Program-made: the position numbers and the translations under genes
From: Symsagittifera roscoffensis
Taxonomy: Eukaryota > Xenacoelomorpha > Acoela > Convolutidae
Length of the DNA: 64,000 nucleotides
Assembly: GCF_963678635.1 (NCBI RefSeq)
Contig: NC_087068.1
Span: 42,305,649-42,369,648, forward strand
Direction: 5' to 3'
The notes under the pieces: model-generated
Database searches by the model: none
Told to the model about the DNA's origin: nothing
What the model saw: the letters and a program-made list of their open reading frames with translations, nothing else
Shown: positions 13,401-21,692 of the stretch, one piece after another
Layout: each line of letters opens with the position of its first letter
Numbering within the stretch: the stretch's first letter is position 1

Positions 13401-16400
13401 CGACCTGTTTTCTTAGATCCTCCCCTGTTAGATCCGCCATCTTAGATCCGCCCCTGTTCTCAGACAAAAATTATGTTTCAAAGTTGCTTTAAAATTCAAC
13501 GAATGAGATTAATGATATTAGGTATATTAAAGTGATAAAATTTAATTTTGAGCGATAGGTTTAAATGTGTAAGGTTTAAAAAGTATGACTTCTAATCAGT
13601 ATGATGGAAACCCATGATAAAAAAATCAAGTAGCTTTTTGCAACATTGGATTTTTCACACGCTTTTTCGGTTATTTTTTATTGTGTGAAATCAGTCGATT
13701 TACTAAAAAATTGTGTGTTTTACATGATTTTTTGCATCACGCAATAACCTGTCGGATAAATTTACACAATAAATTTTAGGAGTGTGCATGCGAATTTTGT
13801 GCTTAATTGGCAGATTGCTCTTTTTGATAAAATTTGTCAGTTCCAACTTTTTGCTTCTCATTATAATTTTTCGAAAACTGTAAAAACTGCATGTGCTTTT
13901 GTTTTGCTCAAAATTTTTTTTTCTCTGCTTCTTGCATTAGAAAACCGAAACTTGACATACCATCATACTGTTCATCATCCTTTTCCTCATCCGCGTCTGA
14001 GTCATCCCCACTGTTCAGATTGGGGTCACGGTAGTTCATGATGAGGTTGATCAGCTCCTGCACACTGTCTTCTGCTAGCTTACTTTTCGTCTGCAGAATG
14101 TGAGTGCCCTTTGCACACAACAGCTGCAACAAAGCAACTGCATTAGGATTCGAAAAACTATATATTTTAATTTTTCTAAAACTATGTAATTTCTGGGTCA
14201 CTTTTTCATTCGTAAATATTACTGTTTGTATCACGTTAATCGGATTATAGTATTAAACTTTGCTTATAATTTCTTCGTCTGTAATTTATGAATTTTTATG
14301 TCGAATAGGATTGTTATTTGAAAAGGTGAAAAATGAAGACTCATTTTTTTGAAAAAAATGAAAAAAAGAAAACATATACCATAGTCCTGCTGGTGAACTG
14401 GTCTATGGAGGCGGACTCCTCCTGTTCGCCAGGCAGTTCAATTAGAGGCACCATCATCATCTCCTTCAACACTCCCTCTATCCTGTGGTCTATGATGTCC
14501 TTGCATCTAGTCAGCAGCAACTCCACTTTGTCTAGAGCAGCACAGAAGCAAAAAAAATTATTCAAAATCATTTTAAACAAGGATAGACGGATATTAACTT
14601 TTTCAAAAAAAAGGAAAGAAAATTAAAAAATGAGCAACAATTTAAAACTAAATTTTTTCAGTTTGGAGTTCAAAGTTTGAATTCATTTATTGTAAAAAAA
14701 CTATTTATCATTTAACATCGACCGTTGGTACTAGCTCGAGAGTAGAACCTCTCGGTAAACGGGACACCTGAGTGGTAAAATAATAATTAATAATTGTAGT
14801 TCCTGCGAATCGCAGAGGAGCTATCAGTAGGCCTTAACAGTCCTGTCGAGGATAGTCCATTTGTATTATCTCCACACATTCCAGACAGTGTTATTTAGCT
14901 GAGCGAAGCTGTTTTTTTTCCGCGACTCAAGGACGTTTTTTTTGCGTCTAGATCTTATTACGTGTTACCACTATTGCAGCCAAACTTGGTCAGGTTGTGG
15001 TAGACCGGAAGCTGGAGGTCAAGTGAGAGCTTGTCCTCTCACACTATCATTTCTGTGGTTTGGGATCGAATACAAGATCTGACGATTTCAAAGTGAACGC
15101 CTTACCACTGTGCTAAGTGCCGCCAAAATTAAAGCAAACTCAAAAAAGTGAGACTTTTTTGATCAGCTAATCGATTAAAAATTGGCCACCAAAACTTATA
15201 AATATAGAAAATATGGAAAGTTTAGAACAAATGAATATAGACAATACTTAAAAATATTAGGTATTCCCAATCATTTAATTTGCAAACTTCTGGGGGTATC
15301 AAAAAAATTTGTAAAAAAATAAATGCTATCTAAAGTAAACATTTCAGAGATTTCATCATATAATTAGTCCGGCAAGCAAAAGGTAACAAAAACATTGGCT
15401 CTACCACGTATAAGATATATAAGCAATAGTTTCGATTTCAACTCAATATCACTTATTCCATTAATGAAAGACCATCTTTTAACTCCTTGAAAGACAATCT
15501 TTTAACGAAGTTGATAATATCTCACACAAAAAAGCTGCAGATTTGTCAATCTGAATGAATCATGATCTCGCGCACCAATTCAAGTTGTTGTTGTTTATAA
15601 AAATAGCCCTTGTCAAGGGCGGATCCAGGATTTTCTCGAGGGGGGGGAGAATTTTCAAAAACTTTTCAAAAATTTTGACGATCTTTTTTTTTAGGTCGAC
15701 CAATTTGATTTTCTGAGCTCTACCAAATCACAATAAAAACCCTATTTTGACCAAATTTTCTGCGACGCAGGCGAATTTTTGTTTTAAAAAAGGCCAAAAA
15801 TGCGTTTTTAGGCACTTTGTGCAAAATTTTGACCAAAAAATCGCGTTTTTTTCGACGCACGCTCCCCCTCAAAGCTAGTATATTTTGGCGCTAAAGGCGC
15901 ATTTAGAAAAATTTTAGGGACAATAAGCAAAAAGTAGATATCTCCAAATAGTACAAAAGGGGACTCTTCGGGTAGGTAGGGGGTCGAATTCCTGAGCGGG
16001 GAGCATCCGTCAATCATATAACCAACCCCACATCTATCAATGAATTTAAATTTTTTTCAAAAGTTTCAAATTCGACCATTTTTTTCGCAAAAATTCATGT
16101 ATCCAGACATTTTGGCTCGCTGATAACCAAGCAGTTCTTAGCAACCCATTTTTTGCAAAACAAAATGATTTCAGAATTGAGGTCACTGTTCATTTTGTGA
16201 GCATGGAAAGTTCTTAGTGTCATCTGCAAATAATTCAGTCTCGACTTAGATACAGGCCAGTCGTTGAGATATGAAAGAAAAAGTAATGATCCTAGAACTG
16301 AACGTTTTGAATGTCCGATCAAAGTTCAGTCTTTCTCTTTCCATTTGATCAAAGATACCTGCTTTGATTGATTCTGAGCTTCAATTCATGAAAGTATATC

Positions 16401-19400
16401 TAAAATGTCTTTTGTTGATCTGAACTGAAACCATGAGAATGAAACGTGTCCGTTCGAATGAACAAGGGAACAAATTCTTACGGCGTTATTTTGATGCAAA
16501 TTGTCGTGTCAACCATTTTAAAAAAAAATTTAAATAGTAATTTTACATAGGGGCATGAAACTGGATACGAATCAATTCTTAATAGAGCATGATTATAATC
16601 TACCTAATTGTGTATGTACCCTCTTGAGGTACTCTGGGACGTTGACGGAAGTCCAGGTGAGTTTGATGAATCCAGGTTGGATGACCCTGTCCACTGCCGC
16701 CAAGTGGGGTGCGTACAGGTTCCTCAGAATCGGAGGGATTCTCTGTCTGCAACAAAAAGTAGGCTAAATAGACCAAATCAAGCTGAACAGATGCACTTTT
16801 TAATAATAATAATAATAAATTGTTTGCAAATTAGATTCCATTCATTGTAAAAGTTACTACATTTACAACCAAATGAAATCTCATTGCGAGAACGCCGTGG
16901 AACTATGCAGCCCGTTTTCAGGCGCCTCTGATCCTGCTATGACTTCTGTTATTTTTTATTATCGATAGTTAATCAAGAAATCAATTAATTTTAACTTTTT
17001 AATTTTGTTAAGTCTTACTGAATCCAGTGCCTGGAATCTCTTTATCCTCTCCATTAGTACCTAGTATAAAATATCGCCTCTATTAAGGAGTTATTAACCC
17101 GTTAAACATATTCGAGGTTTGTGCCTAGTAATGAATTCCCAAAACCCCCTGCTGAAATAGAGGGCGGGAAGGAATACTTAAATAGATCCGGCTCTGGGCT
17201 TAAAGATCAGACCATTTCAGGGCTCTTGATTTTGATAAGATAGCAATGCAGTTATCTAGATAACAAATAACTTTGATACCTCATTTAATATTTTTAATTA
17301 TTACTGCCGTTATTACTTGCAGTTACTTCAGTTATAACTACCGATGTCCTCAAATAGTTAACTCTGATGAGCATACCTTAAGTCCGCATTTCTGGTGAGC
17401 ATGTGTTCGACTTGAGTGAACAGATCGAGATAGTAGTACTGTTTCCTCAGCAGCATCTGCGCCTTCTCAGGCACCTCCAGGTCCATCTTGATCATCAAGT
17501 CAGCCTCTCTACAATCAGGTCAAAACAGAGGTCTTTGTAAGTGATTTGGGACTGTTCAGGAAAAAAAATTAGCTTGCCGTAAAAACATTCGACAAAACTT
17601 CCCTTTTTCCAAAATTAAACCTGCGCCATCGAGAAAATTATATCTTCCCTCACAGCCTTGCTTTTATGATAATAAGGTGATAAGAGTTTGAGGTAATACT
17701 AGTGAAATATTTGAATTTTTATCGTTCAAACGACTTCACGAAGTGAGAAGAGAAAAAAATATGGCCTATTGTGTTTTTTTCAACGTGCTTAACAAATTTG
17801 TAAGGGTAAGCTTCGTAGGGATAAGGATTTTGCTTACGACAAAGCTCGTACGGGTTTAAGAGCTTTATCCTATTAAAACCCTTTCAGCCGTGATTTTGGA
17901 TCGGCAAAATAATAAAAAAAATTTCTCTGAAATTCAAAAATATAAGGCCATTTTATTTCGACACAGAAACAATTGTTCATAATTTTTTATCCCAGATAAC
18001 GACTTGAAGGGTTTTTATATACTGCATTTGAATGCGTACGAGCTTTGTCGTAAACGAAGTCGTTACCCCTGCAAAGTCGACAAGAAACGTTGAAAAAAAA
18101 CACTCAATGCTCAATGTCACGTTTTTTTTTTCAATTCCTGTTCACTTTTTTAGTAAAAGGCGATCTAATTAAGTAAAAGTACTGCAAGAATGAGATGTAA
18201 TTATATCTAAACTAACGTCAAAAATTGAATTAGGGCTAAAGTGGGCTCATGTTCACTGTCAAGTTGGTTTGAAACCGAAAATATCAGGCCATTTTTTCTC
18301 GACATTGAAAAACGTGATGACACTGAACTTGATGTATTCGAAACTTGAACACTGTATTTGAGCCCAATTTAGTTTAAATTTTTTTTATGTTAAATTAGAT
18401 AGAAAAAGATATCTCATTCTTGCATAATTGTTAATTAATTAATTCGCATTTTACTGAAACGTGAACATAAATTAAAAGATATTTCTATACATAAACTTTT
18501 GTTTTTTTTTGGAAATTTTTGAGAAATTTTCCCTATTTCCCTGTTTTTGATGTTTCAATTTAAAATAGAGCGGTCGGAACTATCTGTTCTAATTTCATAG
18601 TATCCTGTTATCCTTGTTTCCGATGGGTCACCATTTATATCTTTTCATTTATTTGATAGCTCTTTTTTAGACTGAGATCTTTTAGAGAAAATTTTGGTCC
18701 ATGAGCAGAAATTAAATTAAGAACCAAATTCGTTTCAAATTTTAATAAGTTTTGAAGTAACCTTTAACCTCCTAGTAGAATAATATTAAAAACTTTGAAA
18801 AAAAAATTCCCCTTACTTCATCCTGTTTGTTGTCACTTGAAATAAAATAGTTTGCCTCAGTTCCAGCTATCGCAGAAAGTGAAAAAAAACTTTGTGCTAG
18901 GGGTCGTTTTTTCTCCAGACAAAATTTGACTTTTTAACTAGCCATTCTTGACGGATTTTTTTTGTACCATCAGATGGAAATTTTTGTTGTAGGCTCAAAT
19001 TTTAAAAATATATATATATTTTGCCTGTAATGATTTTTCAATAAAACACAGGGGTTTAAAGATTGCCAATTAGGCCATTTTTTGGACAATTAACGCGCAA
19101 TACCCTTTCCTGCTATTAAGGTCTAGGCGAAGATTCAATTCGTCTAACCCGCTCCGAGCGCTCATTCGATTCTATTCCCATTAAAAAAACTTTTATAATA
19201 AATTTTTTAAAATTAGTTTCATTACTTTTGCTGAAATTTTGAATTTTCTGCAAAAAATTTTGTGCCATGTCCTTTACAGTTATAATAAACAAAAAACAGG
19301 TAAAAATTCAATTACGTACTGCCGATGCCATCCCTGTAATTACTAAAGTTTACAACCAACACCAAACCCCCCTCTCAGTTTACAGTTTAATCCCCCGTTC

Positions 19401-21692
19401 TGAATACCCTCCGTTCAACCATTCCCCTCTCACCTACTTGAACTTGAGGATTGGGGTGTAGAGTAGAGTAGTGGGCAAATACCATAGTAAAAGTGGGCGA
19501 TTCGCAAATTTTCACAATGGCGATGGTAAAAATATGGTTAAATAAAATGGTAAACGAAAAAAACTAGATTATTTAAAAGTATAAAATCTTATGTGAACAG
19601 TAAAACTTGCTGACACGTAATACGTAGCAACTGCATCAGACAGAAAATGAAAGAATTAAAATAGAATAGAAATTTCATCGATAACCTCTCAGAAACATCC
19701 ATCACAATCAATTATAATCAATAAGCATAGCCAACAGACAGTTGGAAAAGAGTCAATGAACGGTACTAAATAAATAGAAAAAAAGGACTCCATTTTTTTT
19801 GAAAAAACCTCATTTTTTAGATTTTATTTCGCTGGGAAATTCGAGAAGTAATTTCTACTTTCGTGGCTTTCACACTTTCGCTGATCGATAATGAAATTTG
19901 TTTGCCTTCCTTTAACAAAAAAATTGAACTGAGATTTAAATTAAATCAAAAACCAAACCGCGATAAAATAATTTTTAGCCTGAACAAATTTTAAGACTTT
20001 TCCTGAAAAACAAAAAAAAACAAAAAAGAAATCATCGCGACCCATATAAGAGAAAGAACTACGTTCATCAACTCCTGATAATGGTAAATATTGAGATAAA
20101 AAGTCGGATAATAATCCAGTTTTAATAGAGTATAATCGATTATTTTGTAATTTTATAGATACCGACCACAAAATGACAATATAATCGACTATGATCCATG
20201 GGCGCTCGGTGCGGGTACAAGTCGGTTCAATTTGAATTGAGGCTTGATATTTGGTTTATTTAATACTTTGCTATTTGCAAAACAGATCATTTTCTACTTT
20301 ACATAGCATGTGGGGGATAAGATATTTTCAAGGAAAAAACTCTCAAGGCAAAAATAAAATTTTTCCTTTTTTGAAAATTTGTTTAAAAAATTTTCAAAGC
20401 GCACACCATTAAATAGTGCTTGAAATGCAGTCAGCACACTCAGGCCTTTGCCCCGAAACGAGCAGTCTTGTTTTCTTTGAAAAGGAATGTAATTTTTGAA
20501 CAGAATTCAATCGAGCCATTATATTTTAAAGAGTTCTATTATGCTAGCTGATTCTGTTAAAATAATTGGGAATTTCTTAGACTTGGGTAACCGTTGTTTC
20601 TCCTAAATCAAACTATTTTTATACAGAAATTACTGTTCTTTTATGATTTTTCACTATTTTCATTGAAAAAATATTGAAAAATTATAGTTTTTTGTAATCA
20701 AAGTTATTAAAGGTTAGTCGACATTTGAAACTTTAATGTGTAACTAAGTTGCGTAAAATAGTCCGGGAATTTTTTAAGGGTATTTTTTGCTTGCTAGGTT
20801 ACCCATTTGCTGCCATGCAACTTATGGTGATGTTAAGCTACTTATGGTGGTATATAAACCAGCCGAAGTATCAACCAGCCGAAACTACGTAGATGTTTTA
20901 TAATAATTATGTAACAGTTACGAATGCAAATTTCATTGATGTGATGTAACGTTTCGGCTGGGTTATATGTTCCGCTCATTTTCGGATGGTTTATACATCG
21001 GCTGGTTTACTTAATCTCGCTACGTATACAGGTCCCACAATACAGCGTTCACTTTCTGGAGTCTGTTTTTATTCCGTCGTTCGAAGAAAGTCACAAAAAA
21101 TTTGTGCTGGGTTTGCTTTTTTCCCAAAAAAATCGATTTTTTAACAAAACCTTTTTGACAGAATTTTTACTAGTCTGAAAGGTGCTGATGCCTTGAGCTG
21201 GAATTTCAAAAAGTATTTCACCTGTGATAGTTTTGCGAAAATATGGTCGTTTGAAAAATGACAATTTGGTATTTTGGGATAATAAAGGCGCGCTATTTAC
21301 CAGTTTTCAATGAACGCGTATAGTGAGCCGCTGATTAATTCCTCTCGGAAATTAGTCTAACTTGAACTGAGGCAGGCCGGTTTGTCCAATTAAAGCATTA
21401 CTGAATTAGAAGCATATCACTCTGTAATTGAACGTTCGTATGGGAAAAAATTTTTTAATCAATTTTAACTAAAAGTCCATTTTAGAAACTTTCAAGGGCG
21501 ACCGGAACATTCTGTGTTCTTCCTTGATACGAGCAGCCTTGCTGAGTTTTTGCTCTGGTCGAGCTGACATGAAATGTGGGTGTACCTGATGAGTGTGAAT
21601 ATCTCTGGGTCGAAGTTGACGTGGATGTCTGCCGGGGTCTCCTTGTCCCTCACCAGAATCGTCGACTGGATCCCAGACTGGATTAGATCAAT
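1184..21692 (-). CDS. Axonemal dynein heavy chain, tail and start of linker (14 exons, partial)
   Basis: Fourteen minus-strand exons encode about 841 codons of a dynein heavy chain, the motor that slides axonemal microtubules. The order runs from the stem (exon starting at 21692) to the start of the linker (exon ending at 1184). Diagnostic stretches are NFDPEIFTLIREAD, KLTWTSVNVPEYL, IKDLDDIRFAMDSLRDIRE (stem, DHC_N1 type) and GEQLFGLPQTEFP followed by LWADLN and FQNR (entry to the linker, DHC_N2 type). The segment KNYFRNVAEMNKDVVKLVSHL and its spacing resemble the outer-arm DNAH5/DNAH8 class, so I infer that class without certainty. All internal exon junctions agree in phase. The amino-terminal exons and the whole motor lie outside what could be found. 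A Ser/Gly-rich insertion spans the exons at 9482-10712. Introns hold a LINE, MITEs and SINE-like copies. Confidence 0.93.
1601..1738 (-). CDS. Dynein exon 13
   Basis: The exon is 138 bases long, exactly 46 codons, in phase 0 at both ends. It opens after TTACTAG and closes before GTCAGC. It encodes GNLQDRVQEFAVETDQFYGDY, interrupted nowhere, then EQKGPLSPDKMTDPREAA. The upstream intron has a GC donor and contains the LINE. Confidence 0.88.
1859..2788 (+). CDS. LINE ORF1 protein (coiled coil, RRM-like, C-terminal domain)
   Basis: The 309-residue ORF is intact. Residues about 15-65 form a coiled coil (repeated E, L and K in heptads, such as QQNEIIELRGENDRLL). Residues about 68-150 look like the RRM of LINE ORF1 proteins, with CLTFHGVSD and RNRPIIVKFLYNHQRDAVW. 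A short C-terminal domain follows (IHVNERLAEKDREIMNYCRR). The last 90 residues are polar. In this class of elements ORF1p binds the element RNA and acts as a chaperone in the RNP. The start is the first ATG after a short leader. Confidence 0.82.
   Translation: MALLQKLSLTDLNNGDSVRLLLEQLIKQIDSQQNEIIELRGENDRLLYDNHELEKRVTKVERYSSFMCLTFHGVSDGGEYPVHSIVKILRSVNISIQPQDIVACHYLPGKGRNRPIIVKFLYNHQRDAVWNKRFDFWDDLTGNKIHVNERLAEKDREIMNYCRRDKNLLASTRKNQVQIKKYNSYGRWQPIDNKKDVDIYMGNDISVTTDNEKYTDVIQNATDSDDVQYPKSYSFLGTPGKRKRNVAFRSPDSHESQNDIQERKLDKLCCLVEKLIESHSPPPKKMTTSGDVVSDDNMGSSEEKDQPEN
2866..5679 (+). pseudogene. LINE ORF2: endonuclease and reverse transcriptase, one frameshift
   Basis: The frame that starts at 2866 reads MGNDGDILFLNIQSLRN, typical of an APE-type endonuclease amino terminus. 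It moves out of frame at the A-run near 2953-2957; the rest (907 codons from 2956) continues in the next frame. The endonuclease shows CETWLSD and VGDMNLDI, then a D-H pair in LSDHYALVASIG. The reverse transcriptase spans roughly residues 430-740 of the long ORF, with LFIDLRKAFDTVNH, GVPQGSVLGP and the catalytic LFADDT near 4820. A thumb-like C-terminal region follows. No RNase H is seen. The single-base lesion makes this copy probably inactive unless slippage rescues it. Confidence 0.88.
5829..5880 (+). mobile_element. Terminal stem-loop of a Helentron-like element (copy a)
   Basis: The motif TAGCCGGTTG, an inner hairpin GTGC-AATTA-GCAC and the arm AAGTTCCAACT match the ends at 42531 and 53872. 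GGTTG pairs with CAACT as an outer stem. The LINE tail abuts this end directly. The opposite terminus was not found. Confidence 0.5.
6220..6292 (+). mobile_element. tRNA-derived SINE-like sequence
   Basis: A box A-like AGCGTAGAGGTAACAC and a box B-like GTTCAGATCC lie about 35 bases apart, as in the head of a tRNA-derived SINE. The stems of a tRNA cannot be closed, so it is not a tRNA gene. The call is weak. Confidence 0.33.
6832..6981 (-). CDS. Dynein exon 12, followed by a GC splice donor
   Basis: The 150-base exon (50 codons, phase 0 both sides) encodes ECYAMLQRYEIPVAKEELD and HLTEIQPNFK. It closes at AAG before GCAAGT (positions 6831-6826), a textbook GC-AG intron donor. The only nearby GT (GCAAGT) would break the frame into exon 13, whereas the GC site joins FK to GNLQD in phase. 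Confidence 0.9.
7243..7478 (-). CDS. Dynein exon 11
   Basis: The 236-base exon encodes KLKLAIKVENKKWIDELAHH and, later, GREIKDLDDIRFAMDSLRD, the most conserved stretch of the stem. Acceptor CTCCAG and donor GTCAGT frame it. Its first two bases complete the codon begun in exon 10. Confidence 0.93.
7630..8000 (+). mobile_element. GCGGATC-ended MITE (family B), near-complete copy
   Basis: The left end is CAGTAGCGGATTTGGGGG and the right end, read inverted, is GGCACGGGTGGAAC. The interior (CCATTTTTGGCTGACTGG, AAGGCGCC and GGTCGACC blocks) recurs at 15614-16012, 12754-13458, 40890-41083, 49694-49962 and 58913-59060. There is no ORF. The CAGNGGCGGAT end suggests a hAT-like origin, which is an inference. 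Confidence 0.6.
8078..8519 (+). mobile_element. TATATAAG-ended MITE, family A, full copy
   Basis: It starts GAGTCAATGAACG and ends CTCATCGACTC, so the termini are inverted repeats. Just inside the right end is CGACCTATATAAGAGTCT. It is non-coding. The homology with the copy at 12030 continues past the right end into the dynein exon at 8585. Confidence 0.55.
8585..8786 (-). CDS. Dynein exon 10
   Basis: The exon encodes EVQGALEAFHEFKNLWEVD, FVQQEPSLQDFNLEIIKYR and ends GPINLMT plus one base. It opens after TTCTGCAG and closes before GTGCCA. It joins NKK of exon 9 to EVQG in phase 0. A 21-base copy of its 3' end also lies at 12513-12533. Confidence 0.9.
9066..9184 (-). CDS. Dynein exon 9
   Basis: The exon encodes EQIQIQQAPKNYFRNVAEMN and KDVVKLVSHLQTAVSSNKK. 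The segment is close to the equivalent part of DNAH5/8-type chains. The donor is a weak GTTCGA; it is chosen because it alone gives a phase-0 join to exon 10. Confidence 0.85.
9482..9695 (-). CDS. Dynein exon 8 (Ser-rich insertion)
   Basis: The exon encodes PKQQEQERIATAAAKSSADH, then a Ser/Thr/Arg-rich run (LSRRNSTTSVHSHASGE) and SWIFNKTIDVG. Splice sites are TTCCAG and GTATGT, and the phases fit both neighbours. The sequence is low in complexity and probably a linker inserted into the stem. Confidence 0.8.
9890..10196 (-). CDS. Dynein exon 7
   Basis: The exon encodes HVEALVKLIKISLDQIKKRL, a Ser/Gly/His-rich stretch (SSSGFAGHAGSHGGQQ), then FFRSDVVLQIPSIMMMPTLE and GVPQWSKSRKT. The second half is a conserved stem block of axonemal dyneins. 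The acceptor is GTTTAG and the donor GTAACA. Confidence 0.9.
10481..10712 (-). CDS. Dynein exon 6
   Basis: The exon encodes DDFEGEDELQRSRGSIKKGS, a basic linker with KKKKEYQQQLEDEALEL, and ends QFEH plus two bases. The acceptor is TTGACAG and the donor GTTAGT. Its first bases complete the Asp codon begun at the end of exon 5. Confidence 0.87.
11039..11385 (-). CDS. Unrecognised ORF inside a dynein intron; possible small membrane protein end
   Basis: A minus-strand frame stays open for about 114 codons and ends in TAA at 11039-11041. It reads LAHAAQFWETIALSVIGLII, a second hydrophobic run (AVVIIVYSIDTL, HTFFLIV) and a Pro-rich polar tail (MPGYPPFTAPSAFGRQ, then APYTSKSLDYKSEKPP). The composition is protein-like, unlike the A/T-rich frames around it. 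It does not belong to the dynein, because exons 5 and 6 on either side join directly in phase. It could be the last exon of a nested gene; no first exon was found. I do not recognise the family. Confidence 0.33.
12030..12447 (+). mobile_element. TATATAAG-ended MITE, family A, second full copy
   Basis: It carries the same ends as the copy at 8078 (GAGTCAATTAACG; CGTTCATCGGCTC) and the motif TATATAAGAGTCTG. It differs from that copy by many substitutions, so the duplication is old. Confidence 0.52.
12448..12533. repeat. Duplicated flank including the 3' end of dynein exon 10
   Basis: This block matches 8520-8605, including ATTATTAAGTTCTTTTTATT and the exon bases CTGTCATGAGGTTGATGGG. On the minus strand the copy keeps a usable donor (CAG then GTTCC). 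No acceptor or longer frame comes with it, so it is a dead exon fragment. Confidence 0.7.
12754..13458 (+). mobile_element. Family B MITE with an internal triplication and a G25 run
   Basis: The ends are CAGGGACGGACTGGGG on the left and, inverted, CAGGGGCGGATCTAAG on the right. A run of 25 G lies at 12766-12790. The interior is three direct copies (12795-13020, 13021-13231, 13232-13458) that begin TGCTCGCCCCTTCAGAG and are almost identical. The second lacks about 15 bases. The near-identity points to recent tandem amplification inside an old element. Confidence 0.68.
13961..14123 (-). CDS. Dynein exon 5
   Basis: The exon encodes LLCAKGTHILQTKSKLAED, VQELINLIMNYRDPN and an acidic end (DDSDADEEKDDEQYD) plus one base. 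It opens after TTGCAG and closes before GTATGTC. It joins exon 4 in phase 0 and exon 6 within an Asp codon. Confidence 0.88.
14380..14531 (-). CDS. Dynein exon 4
   Basis: The exon encodes KVELLLTRCKDIIDHRIEGV, MMMVPLIELPGEQEE and IDQFTSRTM. The acceptor is CTCTAG and the donor GTATAT. It completes the codon left open by exon 3, giving QLDKVELL across the junction. Confidence 0.88.
14740..15124 (-). mobile_element. tRNA-derived SINE-like element
   Basis: Read on the minus strand from 15124, it opens GGCGGCACTTAGCACAGTGG, with box A, and has box B (GTATTCGATCCC) about 50 bases later. This is the layout of a tRNA-derived SINE head. A body of about 300 bases follows, ending in an ATAATTATTAATTATTATT tract. 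tRNA stems do not close fully, so it is not a functional tRNA gene. The 3' end is approximate. Confidence 0.55.
15614..16012 (-). mobile_element. Family B MITE, inverted copy
   Basis: The left end AAGGGCGGATCCAGGATTTT and the right end (inverted, TGACGGATGCTCCCCG) match the family. The inner GGTCGACC and GGCGC blocks appear in the opposite order to the copy at 7630. Confidence 0.6.
16095..16322 (-). pseudogene. Fossil of a LINE reverse transcriptase
   Basis: The minus-strand frame reads SVLGSLLFLSYLND, which matches the RT block with the pattern GSVLGPLLFLxYIND. A stretch ending KWVAKNCLVISEPK follows, matching the region after the catalytic Asp pair. The catalytic block itself is degraded (the frame reads LNYLQMTLRTF). 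It is too short and decayed to be functional. Confidence 0.6.
16604..16746 (-). CDS. Dynein exon 3
   Basis: The exon encodes QRIPPILRNLYAPHLAAVD, IQPGFIKLTWTSVNVPEYL and KRVHTQL plus one base. The donor GTAGAT at 16603 is preferred over GTACAT at 16619, because only the former keeps the frame into exon 4. Confidence 0.87.
17377..17508 (-). CDS. Dynein exon 2
   Basis: The exon encodes EADLMIKMDLEVPEKAQMLL and YLDLFTQVEHMLTRNADL plus two bases. It opens after TTGTAG and closes before GTATGC, in phase with exons 1 and 3. Confidence 0.9.
17771..18103. mobile_element. MITE with long inverted arms
   Basis: The left arm (17771-17854) and right arm (18032-18103) are inverted copies that share TTTTTTTCAACGT at the tip and TTACGACAAAGCTCGTACG at the base. 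The spacer is A/T-rich and non-coding. No target duplication was resolved. Confidence 0.5.
18140..18466. mobile_element. Second long-arm MITE beside the first
   Basis: The left tip GTTCACTTTTTTAGTAAAAG and right tip (inverted, GTTCACGTTTCAGTAAAATG) pair. Both arms also share TGCAAGAATGAGAT further in. The copy is non-coding. Confidence 0.48.
18858..19110 (+). mobile_element. Diverged fragment of the Helentron-like family
   Basis: From AGTTCCAGCTATCG, the order of blocks (TTTGTGCTAGGGGT, CTTTTTAACTAGCCATT, GGGTTTAAAGATTGCCAA, GGACAATTAACGCGC) follows the inverse of the elements at 60466-61540. The terminal stem-loop on the right is missing. Confidence 0.45.
19750..20074 (+). mobile_element. 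TATATAAG-ended MITE, family A, third full copy
   Basis: It begins GAGTCAATGAACGG and ends CGTTCATCAACTC. The TATA-like motif is here CATATAAGAG. Confidence 0.5.
20855..21009. mobile_element. Short palindromic MITE
   Basis: The ends TAAACCAGCCGAAGTAT and (inverted) TAAACCAGCCGATGTAT form a 17-base inverted repeat with one mismatch. A second CCAGCCGAAAC motif is inverted inside. It is about 155 bases long and non-coding. Confidence 0.6.
21067..21541 (+). mobile_element. Helentron-like element, full copy in plus orientation
   Basis: The 5' end ATTCCGTCGTTCGAAG, the internal block TTTGTGCTGGG and the 3' end ACCGGAACATTCTG followed by GATACGAGCAGCCTTG match the inverse of the elements at 60466 and 61011. 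Its right end lies 45 bases from the dynein exon at 21586. Confidence 0.55.
21586..21692 (-). CDS. Dynein exon 1 of those found
   Basis: The exon encodes IDLIQSGIQSTILVRDKET and NFDPEIFTLI plus two bases. The acceptor is GTTTTAG and the donor GTACAC. It enters in phase 0, so coding exons must precede it; none was recognised between here and the right edge. Confidence 0.9.

Noticed and set aside
16608-16620. GTACAT as the donor of dynein exon 3
   Set aside because: It leaves phase 0 while exon 4 needs one extra base; the GTAGAT site 16 bases on restores the frame.
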